From assembly GCF_023522835.1 (NCBI RefSeq), contig NZ_JALCZU010000001.1:513297-577296 (forward strand): DNA of 64,000 nucleotides. The letters are read 5' to 3'. The position numbers and the translations under genes were made by a program. Positions 53,713-62,022 of the stretch are shown piece after piece. Position 1 is the first letter of the stretch. Each line of letters begins with the position of its first letter. The notes beneath the pieces are model-generated. The model saw only the letters and a list, made by a program, of their open reading frames with translations. It did no database searches and was not told the origin of the DNA. Origin of the DNA: Oceanobacillus saliphilus (GTDB lineage: Bacteria > Bacillota > Bacilli > Bacillales > Amphibacillaceae).

Positions 53713-54400
53713 CTGATTCACCCCTTACGCTGGTCTGCTTTCTTTTAGCTCTTTTCGCAACAAATCTTTTCTTATTCATATTTGTGACTACCCCTAAAAC
53801 AGGTACCCCCAATATTTCCTCCACTTCGCGCTCTTTTCTTACTTTCCCATCCAAGGAATCCATTAGAAATATCAGTCCAACTCCTATCGTTACTCCAAAT
53901 ATAAAGGCAATTATAGTAAGACGGTTTTGCGATTCATTGATAGGATAGGGATTGATCTTCGCAGGTGATAGTAGCTGGACTTCTGAATAGTTTAATATAT
54001 TTACAATTTCACTTTTAAATGACGTTGCTGTAGCGTTAACAATATCTGCTGCCAGGCTTGGATCCCGGTCTGTAACGGAGATTCTGATTACTTGTGAATT
54101 ATCAATTCTTTCGATCTCAATTTGGCCTGCAATCGATTCAGAAGGTCTCGTCAGATTCAGTTCTTCTTTCACATTTTCCATTATGATTGGGTCTTTAATT
54201 AAAACCATCAGCGTATTCATATCCTCACTGCCAGCCCCTAAGATGATTCTTGTGGAGGATTGATAAAACGGTGTGTAATTATGGTTACTGTAAAAGTGTC
54301 CTGCCAAAGTTGTTAGAAGCGTTATTACGACAATAATCCAGAAACGTTGTTTGATTACATCGAAATAATCTTTTAAATTGATCTCATTCGTTTTATTCAT
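53687..54400 (-). CDS. epsA: chain-length regulator / kinase activator EpsA (Wzz family)
   Basis: 237-residue membrane protein with two membrane helices (WIIVVITLLTTLAGHFY near residue 25 and LTIIAFIFGVTIGVGLIFLMD near 175) flanking an extracytoplasmic Wzz domain; the C-terminal cytoplasmic segment is basic and activates EpsB. It is the first gene of the eps operon, about 135 bases after the predicted -10. The start is the ATG at 54400 with AAGGGTGA 5 bases upstream; the GTG at 54409 overlaps that site. Confidence 0.92.
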   Translation of the reverse strand: MNKTNEINLKDYFDVIKQRFWIIVVITLLTTLAGHFYSNHNYTPFYQSSTRIILGAGSEDMNTLMVLIKDPIIMENVKEELNLTRPSESIAGQIEIERIDNSQVIRISVTDRDPSLAADIVNATATSFKSEIVNILNYSEVQLLSPAKINPYPINESQNRLTIIAFIFGVTIGVGLIFLMDSLDGKVRKEREVEEILGVPVLGVVTNMNKKRFVAKRAKRKQTSVRGESVGIKQEAS

Positions 54401-54456
54401 TTGATTCACCCTTAGCTTTTGTTGGATATATCGATTTGTTCACTATACCCAAATAT

Positions 54457-54472
54457 ATTCTTTATAACGAAC
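54457..54472 (-). promoter_or_regulatory. SinR-like operator in the eps leader
   Basis: On the minus strand GTTCGTTATAAAGAAT, matching GTTCnTTATAAnGAAC at all but the last base. It lies between the eps promoter and epsA, about 60 bases past the predicted start of transcription. Confidence 0.6.
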
Positions 54473-54534
54473 AGTATGATAAAAATAAATCGACTATTTT
54501 TCATACATGCAATTCAATCCCGGCTACAATTAAC

Positions 54535-54563
54535 AGTTTAGTTCATTATAAAGAACAAGTCAA
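54535..54563 (-). promoter_or_regulatory. eps promoter with a SinR-like operator in its spacer
   Basis: On the minus strand -35 TTGACT (54563-54558), a 17-base spacer and -10 TAAACT (54540-54535). The spacer is filled by the palindrome GTTCTTTATAATGAAC (54541-54556), whose first half is exactly the SinR consensus GTTCTYT. A bound repressor would block polymerase directly. Confidence 0.75.
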
Positions 54564-54612
54564 CATCTTTTTTGTAAAATAAATAACATATTTAGTTATA
54601 TATATCCCTTTT

Positions 54613-54628
54613 ATTCTCAATCAAGAAC
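54613..54628 (-). promoter_or_regulatory. SinR-like site upstream of the eps promoter
   Basis: On the minus strand GTTCTTGATTGAGAAT, with outer arms and spacing like the other sites, about 50 bases upstream of the -35. Together with 54541 and 54457 it gives three sites around one promoter, a layout that could support looping or cooperative binding. Confidence 0.5.
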
Positions 54629-54784
54629 ACAGCTAAATAGTACTATATACACATAAGGCAAGTCAAGTCATTTTCGGAAAATTCAGCGATACATTCTGAT
54701 TCATCAGTGGAAGACGTAAGCTAATCATTGGACTCTCTCACCTAAAACCAGTATCATTTCTTACTAATAAAGGAGTGAACACGT

Positions 54785-55801
54785 ATGCCTGTAACGAACA
54801 TCAATACATTCAATAACATCCCCTTATCTGTTTTGGACCTAGCACCTATAACAGAGGGAAGTGATGCTACCCAGTCTTTCAAGGAAAGTGTACAGTTGGC
54901 CCAGCATGTTGAAAAATGGGGTTTCAACCGTTACTGGCTCGCTGAACATCATAATATGCCTGGAATTGCCAGTTCTGCAACCTCCGTACTGATCGGGCAT
55001 ATTGCCAGTAATACAAATCGGATGCGGGTTGGAGCTGGTGGAGTTATGCTTCCTAACCATGCAACATTGGTCATTGCAGAACAATTTGGAACTTTAGAGT
55101 CGCTTTTCCCGGGACGGATTGATCTAGGATTGGGTCGTGCACCAGGAAGTGATCAGGCTACAGCCTATGCCCTGCGCCGCACACTGAATATGGGACCGAA
55201 TGATTTTCCAATGCAAGTCAATGAACTGCAAGATTATTTCTCGGATGAGCCAGTGTCACGGGTGCGTTCCGTACCAGGTCAAGGGTTAAAGATTCCGCTT
55301 TGGCTGCTCGGTTCAAGTGATTTCAGTGCTCGACTTGCTGCTCAAAAGGGATTATATTTCTCCTTCGCAAGTCACTTTGCACCGGCATATACAATTCCTG
55401 CACTGAAGCTTTACCGTGATAACTTCCAGCCATCCGATACACTTGAAAAGCCGTATGCAATGGTCGGGGTAAACGTAATCGCAGCAGATACTGACGAAAA
55501 AGCACAGTATTTAGCAAGCTCCCATCGACTGCAATTTTTAAATTTACGACGCGGAGAGCAAACAAAATTACTTCCTCCGATTGATAATATCGATGAAGTA
55601 TGGTCACCAATGGAGAAAGCTACTGTGGAAGAATCACTCGATCCAAGAACAACTATTGTCGGAAGTCCGGAAACAGTGAGAAAGGGGCTTGCCGCATTCC
55701 AGGAAGCTACCCAAGCGGACGAAATGATTATCAGTTCCCAGATTTATCATCTGGAGGATCGCTTACGTTCCTATGAAATCGTAGCTAATTTAATGGATTA
55801 A
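54785..55801 (+). CDS. luciferase-like flavin-dependent oxidoreductase
   Basis: 338-residue LLM-class FMN-dependent oxidoreductase (bacterial-luciferase-like fold). Landmarks are [18 protein letters not shown] near the N-terminus, [16 protein letters not shown] near residue 55, [20 protein letters not shown] near 100 and the FMN-phosphate region [15 protein letters not shown]. It is of the MsnO8/YceB type, whose substrates are mostly unknown. The gene is on the plus strand, divergent from eps, with AAGGAG about 9 bases before the ATG and its own terminator downstream. Confidence 0.9.
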   Translation: MPVTNINTFNNIPLSVLDLAPITEGSDATQSFKESVQLAQHVEKWGFNRYWLAEHHNMPGIASSATSVLIGHIASNTNRMRVGAGGVMLPNHATLVIAEQFGTLESLFPGRIDLGLGRAPGSDQATAYALRRTLNMGPNDFPMQVNELQDYFSDEPVSRVRSVPGQGLKIPLWLLGSSDFSARLAAQKGLYFSFASHFAPAYTIPALKLYRDNFQPSDTLEKPYAMVGVNVIAADTDEKAQYLASSHRLQFLNLRRGEQTKLLPPIDNIDEVWSPMEKATVEESLDPRTTIVGSPETVRKGLAAFQEATQADEMIISSQIYHLEDRLRSYEIVANLMD

Positions 55802-55808
55802 TTTAAAA

Positions 55809-55853
55809 AGAAGAGGCCACTGAAAATTAATTAATAATCAGTGACCTCTTTTT
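55809..55853 (+). terminator. terminator of the luciferase-like gene
   Basis: Stem AAGAGGCCACTGA / TCAGTGACCTCTT with one bulge, followed by a T run, 8 bases after the stop. Confidence 0.9.
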
Positions 55854-56001
55854 ATGCTTCCTGACTAAGAAGGGCTTCACTCAGGGTGGTCTACAAATTC
55901 TGTAGACTACTGCCTTTTGCTCAAAATGAAAGTTAAAATAATATAGCAAAGTCTCCAGTAAACGCAACAGCCGCTACTGAAGACTCATTTAATTCCTTCA
56001 T

Positions 56002-56790
56002 CTAATCTGCTTTCTTCTCCAATAATCGCTTAATTTCCTGCAATTCATTTTGTACTTCTTCCAACTTAATATCGGTCGGAGTCGGCTTTTCTTCACGACT
56101 CGCCTCCTCCACACTACCAACGACAACACCGACAAACAAATTAATAATTACGAATGAGCCAATAATAATAAATGTAACGAAATACAACCAGGATGTGGGA
56201 TCCTCCGCTAGAATCGGTCTCATCACACCACTTGCCCACGATTCTAAGGTGATTACCTGGAACAGTGATAATAAAGAGTCATGCAATGTACCGAAATATT
56301 CCGGCGCAATCGACCGAAACATCATCGTTCCAATCACTGCGTAAATGTAGAAGAAAATTCCGAGTAACAGCATGATCGTACCCATCGAAGGGATTGTTAG
56401 CAGGAGTGCGTTTACCATACGGCGAAGCGAAGGGATAACCGATACTGCTCTGAGAACACGAAGTACTCTCAGGATCCTCAAGACGGTTACATAATGGGCT
56501 CCAACCAAGAGATGACTGCTTCCAACAATTACAAAATCGAATATATTCCATGGATCCTTGAAAAAAGACCCGATTGACTTGCTTCCAATAAGCCTGATCA
56601 GTATTTCAAGCGTGAAAACCCAAAGTAAGAATTGATCTACTATGTATATCCAATCATAAAAGTTATTCTCGAAATAGGAGTAAGTCTCCAATCCTACCAA
56701 TATAGCATTGATAATAATTAAACCAATAATTATATTCATGAAAAGCGGGTGCTCGGAAATTTCCGCACACTTTTTTCTAAATTTGTTCAT
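56002..56790 (-). CDS. voltage-gated sodium channel, NaChBac family
   Basis: 262-residue six-helix ion channel subunit that forms homotetramers. The voltage sensor S4 is RILRVLRVLRAVSVIPSLRRM, with Arg every third residue, near 105-125. The selectivity filter is TLESWAS in FQVITLESWASGVMRPI near residue 180, identical to that of NaChBac from Bacillus halodurans, so it should pass Na+. S6 is followed by a C-terminal coiled coil (LEEVQNELQEIKRLLEK). Such channels support motility, chemotaxis and pH homeostasis in alkaliphiles together with Na+-driven motors. It is a single gene on the minus strand. Confidence 0.95.
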   Translation of the reverse strand: MNKFRKKCAEISEHPLFMNIIIGLIIINAILVGLETYSYFENNFYDWIYIVDQFLLWVFTLEILIRLIGSKSIGSFFKDPWNIFDFVIVGSSHLLVGAHYVTVLRILRVLRVLRAVSVIPSLRRMVNALLLTIPSMGTIMLLLGIFFYIYAVIGTMMFRSIAPEYFGTLHDSLLSLFQVITLESWASGVMRPILAEDPTSWLYFVTFIIIGSFVIINLFVGVVVGSVEEASREEKPTPTDIKLEEVQNELQEIKRLLEKKAD

Positions 56791-57067
56791 GTATATCGTT
56801 TCCTCCCCCTACATGAATATTTTACTTTCTAACTGTAGATATGTCATCTATTCTCTCTCTGGCTAAGTACTTTTCTATGAGGGAGCATTGCCGGTAGGTC
56901 TGTATAGTGCGACTACGAGTAGCGATCCCGGACGGAAGCAGAAGCACATGTTTTGAAAATAAGTCCCATTTTGTATCAACTCCGATATTATACAACATAA
57001 ATCATCATTTCAGGATTAGTTCCCATTCAAATAAGGGTATAGGAAAACAGATAAGGAGTGAAGGAAT

Positions 57068-57793
57068 ATGAAGAAGAAAAAGAAGCCGATTATAGGCATA
57101 ACAAGTTCTATTCTGGATATAGAGTTGAAAGGAGAGGTGAATCCTGCCGTTCATACCAATCATCAATATGTAAAAGCAGTAACAGAAATTGGCGGCATTC
57201 CTATTGTTATCCCCGTTTCTAACGAGGACATGGCAAAAGCGTATGTCGATATATGTGATGGCATTATTTTTACAAGTGGGGAAGATGTTGATCCAGCACG
57301 ATATAATCAAGAACCGGAAGAGGAATTGCAAGCAATCAACTTCGCAAGGGACGAGACCGAATTACCCCTAGTAAAATATGCAGTAGATAAAAAAATTCCT
57401 ATCATGGGTACATGTCGCGGATTGGCCATCATTAATGTCGCGCTTGGAGGGACAATGAAACAGGATTTGGAATCTGAACATCATCAGGAGGCTTATCGAA
57501 AATTGCCAACCCATGAAATTCATATAGAAGAAGATAGCCAGCTTTATCATTTATTTGGGCAAAAGAAAGCAATGGTAAACAGCAAACATCATCAGGCCGT
57601 CGATAAACTGGCAGATTCTCTCAGCATTGCAGCCATTTCAGATGATAATGTTATTGAAGCTGTTGAATCGAACGAAGAAGATCAATTCATCCTTGGTTTT
57701 CAATTCCACCCCGAGGAATTATTTGCGGTTGATTCCAAAATGCTTAATCTGTTAATGCGTTTTAGAGAAGCATGCGAAAAGAATGCAAGCTAG
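57068..57793 (+). CDS. gamma-glutamyl-gamma-aminobutyrate hydrolase family protein
   Basis: Class I glutamine-amidotransferase-like hydrolase (peptidase C26, PuuD-like), 241 residues. The nucleophile Cys is in MGTCRGLAIINVALGG near residue 115, and the His-Glu pair in FQFHPEE near 217. The family hydrolyses gamma-glutamyl amides such as gamma-glutamyl-GABA; the true substrate here is not known. The start has AAGGAG about 9 bases upstream. Plus strand, alone between two minus-strand genes. Confidence 0.9.
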   Translation: MKKKKKPIIGITSSILDIELKGEVNPAVHTNHQYVKAVTEIGGIPIVIPVSNEDMAKAYVDICDGIIFTSGEDVDPARYNQEPEEELQAINFARDETELPLVKYAVDKKIPIMGTCRGLAIINVALGGTMKQDLESEHHQEAYRKLPTHEIHIEEDSQLYHLFGQKKAMVNSKHHQAVDKLADSLSIAAISDDNVIEAVESNEEDQFILGFQFHPEELFAVDSKMLNLLMRFREACEKNAS

Positions 57794-57822
57794 TTCCCAA
57801 GTTAGATTATGGTGCACGACGA

Positions 57823-57851
57823 AGAGGGCCCAGCTATTTACTGGGCCCTCT
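57823..57851. terminator. convergent terminator between the C26 hydrolase and cypC
   Basis: Perfect 11-bp inverted repeat AGAGGGCCCAG / CTGGGCCCTCT with a 7-base loop. T-rich sequence follows on the plus strand only after three bases. It lies between two convergent genes. Confidence 0.8.
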
Positions 57852-57864
57852 CCAAATTTTCATT

Positions 57865-59121
57865 TTATGCTCTTCTGATATTTCGCATGACAAATCTGCT
57901 TTTGGGTATGGAAGGCATTCTGACCATACTATAGCTTAAGTCCTGTTTTGGAACATCATAATCCATTTTGCCGGCTAAATAGTTAAGACTTGTTTTCATT
58001 AGTTGCACGGTAATCCATTCCCCGGCACAGCGATGGCCTATATCGTAATCGCCACCACCTTGAGGGATGAAATTAAATGGGCTTCCATCCCAATTGGCAA
58101 ATCGCTCCGGCCAGAAAACATCGGGATACTCCCATCTTTTTGGATCATGATTTGTTCCATAAATATCAAGCAAGACCAGTGTCCCTTTTTTAAATTGGTG
58201 ATGTTTCCAAGTGAAATCGTTCTTAACTGATGCACCAAGAAATGGACCAAACGGAAAATATCTTCTGACTTCCTGAACGAACATCTGACTGTAATTTGAC
58301 TCATCAGCAATCAGTTTATCTCTTTTTTCAGGATTTTCATACAATGCAACAGCTCCAAAGGTAATAAATCTCCCTATAGCCACGATCGGCCGTAATATAT
58401 TTAGCACTTCCACGGCTGCCGTTTTTATATCTAGCAAATTTCCGCTCAGGTCTTCATGCCAGGCAATCTGGTACAGTGCTGTCTCTTCATCTGCATCCAT
58501 TTTCCCTGTACGAACTTGTCTAATAATGTAAGCAATCCATCTTTCCGCTCTTGTGCGTGCTTTTCTTCCTTGCCAGTGCCTCGGTCCAACTGCGCCGAAA
58601 GCATCAATCATCGCACTAAGGTCCTTCGTTCGAATCTCCAAATCTTTGGCCCATAAAGGAACGCCTGCCCACTGACAGGCAACCCTGCACATGATCTCTT
58701 CCGCTTCATCAAATAAGATAATTGTATCCGTGGCCAACCACTTCTCTAACGCGACTTCCCATTGCTTATGCGTAATTTCATCCAAAACCTTCAACCGTTC
58801 CGCTGTCATTAACGACATAAACATGGCTTTCCGATGACGATGTGCCTCGCCATCCAAGCCTTGTACGCCACCTTCCCCAAACAAACTTTTTTCAATCCTT
58901 TCTGGGGCAACTCCATTTCTCTGAAAACGTTCTGTATCATAAAATAGCTCCACTGCTTCTTCTCCACTTATACAGATTGCTTTTTTTCCAAGAAATCGTG
59001 TTTCAAAAATCTCCGTATTAAATTTCCGCATTCGATTAGGTATATAGTCATATCCTTCTTTCAACAATGCCAGTGCCTGATCGATACCTTCCTCTTTTGG
59101 AATTGTATTTGTCGATACCAT
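57865..59121 (-). CDS. cypC: fatty-acid peroxygenase, cytochrome P450 CYP152 family
   Basis: H2O2-dependent P450 that hydroxylates fatty acids at the alpha or beta position, closely resembling B. subtilis CypC (BS-beta, CYP152A1). The heme-ligand loop is GHRCAGE near residue 357. The active-site segment NVLRPIVAIGRF contains the Arg-Pro that binds the fatty-acid carboxylate in this family, in place of the usual Thr. AFGAVGPRHW and FVQEVRRYFPFGPFLGA are further hallmarks. The start is the ATG at 59121 (MVSTNT) with AAAAGGAG 8-9 bases upstream; a frame open to 59160 runs into a repeat and is not used. Confidence 0.94.
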   Translation of the reverse strand: MVSTNTIPKEEGIDQALALLKEGYDYIPNRMRKFNTEIFETRFLGKKAICISGEEAVELFYDTERFQRNGVAPERIEKSLFGEGGVQGLDGEAHRHRKAMFMSLMTAERLKVLDEITHKQWEVALEKWLATDTIILFDEAEEIMCRVACQWAGVPLWAKDLEIRTKDLSAMIDAFGAVGPRHWQGRKARTRAERWIAYIIRQVRTGKMDADEETALYQIAWHEDLSGNLLDIKTAAVEVLNILRPIVAIGRFITFGAVALYENPEKRDKLIADESNYSQMFVQEVRRYFPFGPFLGASVKNDFTWKHHQFKKGTLVLLDIYGTNHDPKRWEYPDVFWPERFANWDGSPFNFIPQGGGDYDIGHRCAGEWITVQLMKTSLNYLAGKMDYDVPKQDLSYSMVRMPSIPKSRFVMRNIRRA

Positions 59122-59138
59122 ATACGTGATCTCCTTTT

Positions 59139-59210
59139 TAGAAAACTTGATTGTCACCAAGCCTTTAGGTGACAGCCCTTCGTTGTACTTATGCAGTTAA
59201 GAAAGTTTTA
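59139..59210. repeat. intergenic repeat R70, copy 3
   Basis: Best-preserved copy: AGAAAACTTGATTGTCACC at the left, TTTAGGTGACAGCCC in the middle and TTAAGAAAGTTTT at the right. The ends AAAACTT and AAGAAAGTTTT form an inverted repeat, and TTGTCACC / GGTGACA form an inner stem. It lies directly upstream of the cypC ribosome site and may affect its expression. Confidence 0.78.
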
Positions 59211-59422
59211 TACTTCCCTCTATTGCGAATAAAAGCATGTTACGGGTAGTTTTCCCAAGATACTACGATATGAAACAATTACAAAACCGTGCATTAAGAA
59301 CTGAAAATTGTATAACAAATTAACTCAACTTTCGCACCTATAAATTAAGTTCAACCGTTAAATTTAACTTAATAACCAGATTTGATATAAACTGTGAAGC
59401 GGGATAGGTAGCTTCGGCGACC

Positions 59423-59540
59423 GCTCTGGGAAATACACTGCGCTTTCCACGGGCGGCTGATGAGCCCCTTCATGCTTACGCATTTCAGTGTCTCACCGAT
59501 GCCTCTCTTCCCGTAGGAGTCTCCGTGTATTTCCCAGAGC
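59423..59540. repeat. palindromic intergenic element P, copy A
   Basis: 118 bases bounded by a perfect 16-bp inverted repeat (GCTCTGGGAAATACAC / GTGTATTTCCCAGAGC). The interior shares blocks with copy B in the opposite orientation, including TGCTTACGCATT and GTGTCTCACCGATGCC. No coding frame. It is comparatively GC-rich. It resembles mobile, non-autonomous palindromic repeats found between genes in Bacillaceae. Confidence 0.8.
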
Positions 59541-59792
59541 TGTTTTTAGTTTTACTGAGGAATTAACTGTATTCCAATAGAGATAAAACTCATCTTAGCT
59601 TTATAATTACAGGCAAGCGGAGGGCTGTAACTAACTGCGGAAAAAGACGTATTCAAATTCTTTGTGTACCCGGAGTGTTCCATACAGGTGAAACATATGT
59701 TTATGGGAGCATTATTTGTCAATTGTTTTAAAAAGCTAAATGCACCAATAGTCTATCCCAAAAGCATCTATTATTGAAAAAATCCATACCAG

Positions 59793-59904
59793 CAGCCGTA
59801 TACACGTAGACTCTGCGGGAGGAAAGGCATCGGTGAGACACCGCAATGCGTAAGCACGAGGATGGCTCACTAGTCGACCACGAACCATAAGTGTATACGG
59901 GCTG
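59793..59904. repeat. palindromic intergenic element P, copy B (inverted)
   Basis: 112 bases bounded by CAGCCGTATACAC / GTGTATACGGGCTG (inverted repeat with one bulge). Its interior is the reverse complement of copy A in the blocks GGCATCGGTGAGACAC and AATGCGTAAGCA. The outer arms differ in sequence from copy A but still pair with each other, so the ability to form a stem is kept. No coding frame. The rest of 59211-60057 holds nothing else I recognise. Confidence 0.78.
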
Positions 59905-60057
59905 CGGTTGCCTGAGAAACTATTTTCCATTATCAGTGCTTTAGATTTAGCATAAAAAGAAGTTACGCCACCGTTTCCATCAACTGCGATGAAAGTTAAG
60001 CACTGTATCTCCAACTCTTCATTCTACCAATGCTTATCAATTTACCATGCAAAAGTT

Positions 60058-60107
60058 GAAAAAAGAAGAAGCCGATTGGAAATAGTCCAATCGGCTCCTT
60101 CTTTTTT
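60058..60107 (-). terminator. terminator of wrbA
   Basis: Long stem (AGCCGATTGGA / TCCAATCGGCT, extended by AAGAAG / CTTCTT) with a T run on the minus strand, right after the wrbA stop. Confidence 0.93.
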
Positions 60108-60714
60108 AGCTTCCTGATTTGATACGTTTGGCAATATCGACCATACGTTTTGCTTGAACTTCAACTGCCGGTTTTACTTCGCCAACAATATTCCCGTCCT
60201 GATCAACTGTAGCACTTGCTCCATATGGATTACCACCCGTTGTGAATAATACTGGATCCGTATAGCCCGGAGCTGCAATAATAGCCCCCCAATGGAACAA
60301 TGACGTGTAAAGGGAAAGGATACTTGCTTCCTGTCCTCCATGGCTATTTTGGGCAGAAGACATGGCACTGACTACCTTATTAGCAAGTGCTCCTTTTGCC
60401 CATAGCCCACCTTGCATGTCGATGAATTGTTTCAGCTGTGATGCATAGGCGCCAAATCGTGTTGCCGTACTGAAAATAATTGCGTCGGCCCATTCCAGAT
60501 CATCGGATGATGCTACAGGTACATCTTTTGTTGCATCATAATGTGCTTTCCATAAAGGGTTTGATGCAATTGCTGCTTCAGGTGCAAGCTCCTCTACTTT
60601 TAACAGTTTTACTTCTGCCCCTGCAGCCTTTCCAGCTTCCTCTGCCCACTTTGCCATCTGATAATTAGTTCCGGTAGCGCTATAGTAAATTATTGCAAGT
60701 TTTACATTATCCAT
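60106..60714 (-). CDS. wrbA: NAD(P)H:quinone oxidoreductase, WrbA type
   Basis: 202-residue flavodoxin-fold enzyme that binds FMN and reduces quinones by two electrons, avoiding semiquinone. The FMN-phosphate loop YYSATGTNYQMAKWAEE is at residues 10-26; the central IFSTATRFGAYASQLKQFID and SSAQNSHGGQEASILSLY are typical of WrbA. Single gene with a strong terminator. The start at 60714 has GGAAGG upstream (GAAGGGAATACAC before the ATG). Confidence 0.92.
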   Translation of the reverse strand: MDNVKLAIIYYSATGTNYQMAKWAEEAGKAAGAEVKLLKVEELAPEAAIASNPLWKAHYDATKDVPVASSDDLEWADAIIFSTATRFGAYASQLKQFIDMQGGLWAKGALANKVVSAMSSAQNSHGGQEASILSLYTSLFHWGAIIAAPGYTDPVLFTTGGNPYGASATVDQDGNIVGEVKPAVEVQAKRMVDIAKRIKSGS

Positions 60715-60856
60715 GTGTATTCCCTTCCTTCATTAGATTCATCCTTTACTTTTTCCTAATCACAGCTTAATATTCTAGGTGTTCAGGAGAAAGAAACTGT
60801 AAAAATAAGGAGGGTACAGCTAACAAATTATAAATGACTTACATTTTAAATAACAA

Positions 60857-60899
60857 AAAAGGGCAAGCAACCTATTCCATTAGATTACTCCCCTTTTTC
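60857..60899 (-). terminator. terminator of the mrp operon
   Basis: On the minus strand an imperfect stem (GGGGAGTAA with TTGCTTGCCC) is followed by a T run. The 5' arm overlaps the mrpG stop. Confidence 0.75.
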
Positions 60900-61241
60900 A
60901 TCCTGCCTATTGTCTAAAACATCTTTCAATTCATCCTCAACCGTCGAATCGGCCATCTTTACTCCTGCTGAGTACGCTGCCCTTGTAATCAGATGTCCTG
61001 CTACCGGAGCAGTCAGAAACACAAATACAATCCCGAGAAGCAGCCGGACACTGTAAAAACCTTGTTCAACGGCAAAGTGTATAAATGCTCCAAGAAGTGT
61101 CAGCAATACTGCTAACGTCGAACTTTTAGTCCCTGCATGTGAACGCGTATAGACATCAGGAAAACGAATAATGCCTATTGCACTTATCAGCGCCATAATA
61201 GACCCAACGAGCATGAAAAGCGCTGCAATAAATTCAATCAT
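60885..61241 (-). CDS. mrpG: Na+/H+ antiporter subunit MrpG
   Basis: 118-residue small membrane subunit of the Mrp antiporter with three hydrophobic helices and the family segment [21 protein letters not shown] near residue 30. The C-terminal 25 residues are acidic and cytoplasmic. The start at 61241 overlaps the mrpF stop. It is the last gene of the operon. Confidence 0.92.
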   Translation of the reverse strand: MIEFIAALFMLVGSIMALISAIGIIRFPDVYTRSHAGTKSSTLAVLLTLLGAFIHFAVEQGFYSVRLLLGIVFVFLTAPVAGHLITRAAYSAGVKMADSTVEDELKDVLDNRQDEKGE

Positions 61242-61518
61242 CACGTTTCCGTTCAATGATGACACCCCTCTCAATATATTTAGAGAAGGCGATTGTACTA
61301 ATAAAGGCTAAAATAGCCAAAATAAGAATAACCTCCAGATAAGCTTTTGTACCTTGTAAAACAGATATAATCGCAATGGCAGATACAAGCATGACACCAA
61401 TCATATCAAGGGCGACAACCCGGTCAGGAAGACTTGGACCAACAATGATACGGTAGGCACTAATTGCGATAGCTATTCCATACAATGCAAGAGAAGTATA
61501 TAGCATGGCACCAATCAT
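61234..61518 (-). CDS. mrpF: Na+/H+ antiporter subunit MrpF
   Basis: 94-residue subunit with three membrane helices. [17 protein letters not shown] near residue 28 contains the conserved Asp of MrpF. The C-terminus is short and charged. It overlaps mrpE at its start and mrpG at its end. Confidence 0.93.
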   Translation of the reverse strand: MIGAMLYTSLALYGIAIAISAYRIIVGPSLPDRVVALDMIGVMLVSAIAIISVLQGTKAYLEVILILAILAFISTIAFSKYIERGVIIERKRDD

Positions 61519-62000
61519 TATCTCGTCACCCCCATAATTGCTTTTTCAAATTTTCCTAACGAGCGCAAGAGCATTATTTTTGAATCATCGACATCCATCG
61601 CATGAATGTAAAACGCATCTCCCTCCGGTGTCACTTGAATGACAACAGATCCTGGAGTTAACGTCAAAAGTAGAGCGAGGGTAGTAATTTCCCATTCTCC
61701 CCTCAAAACCGTCTCATATTTAAAAATACCTGGTTTAATACGTATTTTGGGACTGAGAATATGTCTTAGGACAAGCATCGTGGACTGAACGAGCTCTACC
61801 GTAAAAATGAACACCAGCTTAATCAATGCAAAGAAGCGACTGAGATAAAACCGGTCACCGAAGAAACGATGCATCAGGAATACGATAATAATACCAACCA
61901 AATATCCCATTACAAGTGTAGTGAATTTCAATTCATCTTCATCACTGATCAATGTCCAAAGTACTGCGATAAATACATTTAATAAAAACTGGGCAGGCAT
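61518..62000 (-). CDS. mrpE: Na+/H+ antiporter subunit MrpE
   Basis: 160-residue subunit with two or three N-terminal membrane segments and a cytoplasmic C-terminal domain (LRGEWEITTLALLLTLTPGSVV near residue 100). It is needed for complex assembly or stability in Bacillus. The ATG at 62000 has GAGGAGGTGG upstream. Confidence 0.92.
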   Translation of the reverse strand: MPAQFLLNVFIAVLWTLISDEDELKFTTLVMGYLVGIIIVFLMHRFFGDRFYLSRFFALIKLVFIFTVELVQSTMLVLRHILSPKIRIKPGIFKYETVLRGEWEITTLALLLTLTPGSVVIQVTPEGDAFYIHAMDVDDSKIMLLRSLGKFEKAIMGVTR

Positions 62001-62022
62001 TCCAGTTCCACCTCCTCATGGA

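Noticed and set aside
55880-55920. Hairpin GTCTACA / TGTAGAC downstream of the sodium channel gene as its terminator
   Set aside because: The stem is clear, but on the minus strand no T run follows and it is about 90 bases past the stop; function unclear.
59122-59160. N-terminal extension of the P450 from a start at 59160
   Set aside because: The extra codons fall in the conserved R70 repeat and there is no ribosome site; the ATG at 59121 has AAAAGGAG and matches the CYP152 N-terminus.
59736-60014. A 92-codon open frame between cypC and wrbA
   Set aside because: It runs through the palindromic element copy B, has no ribosome site and no resemblance to a protein family.
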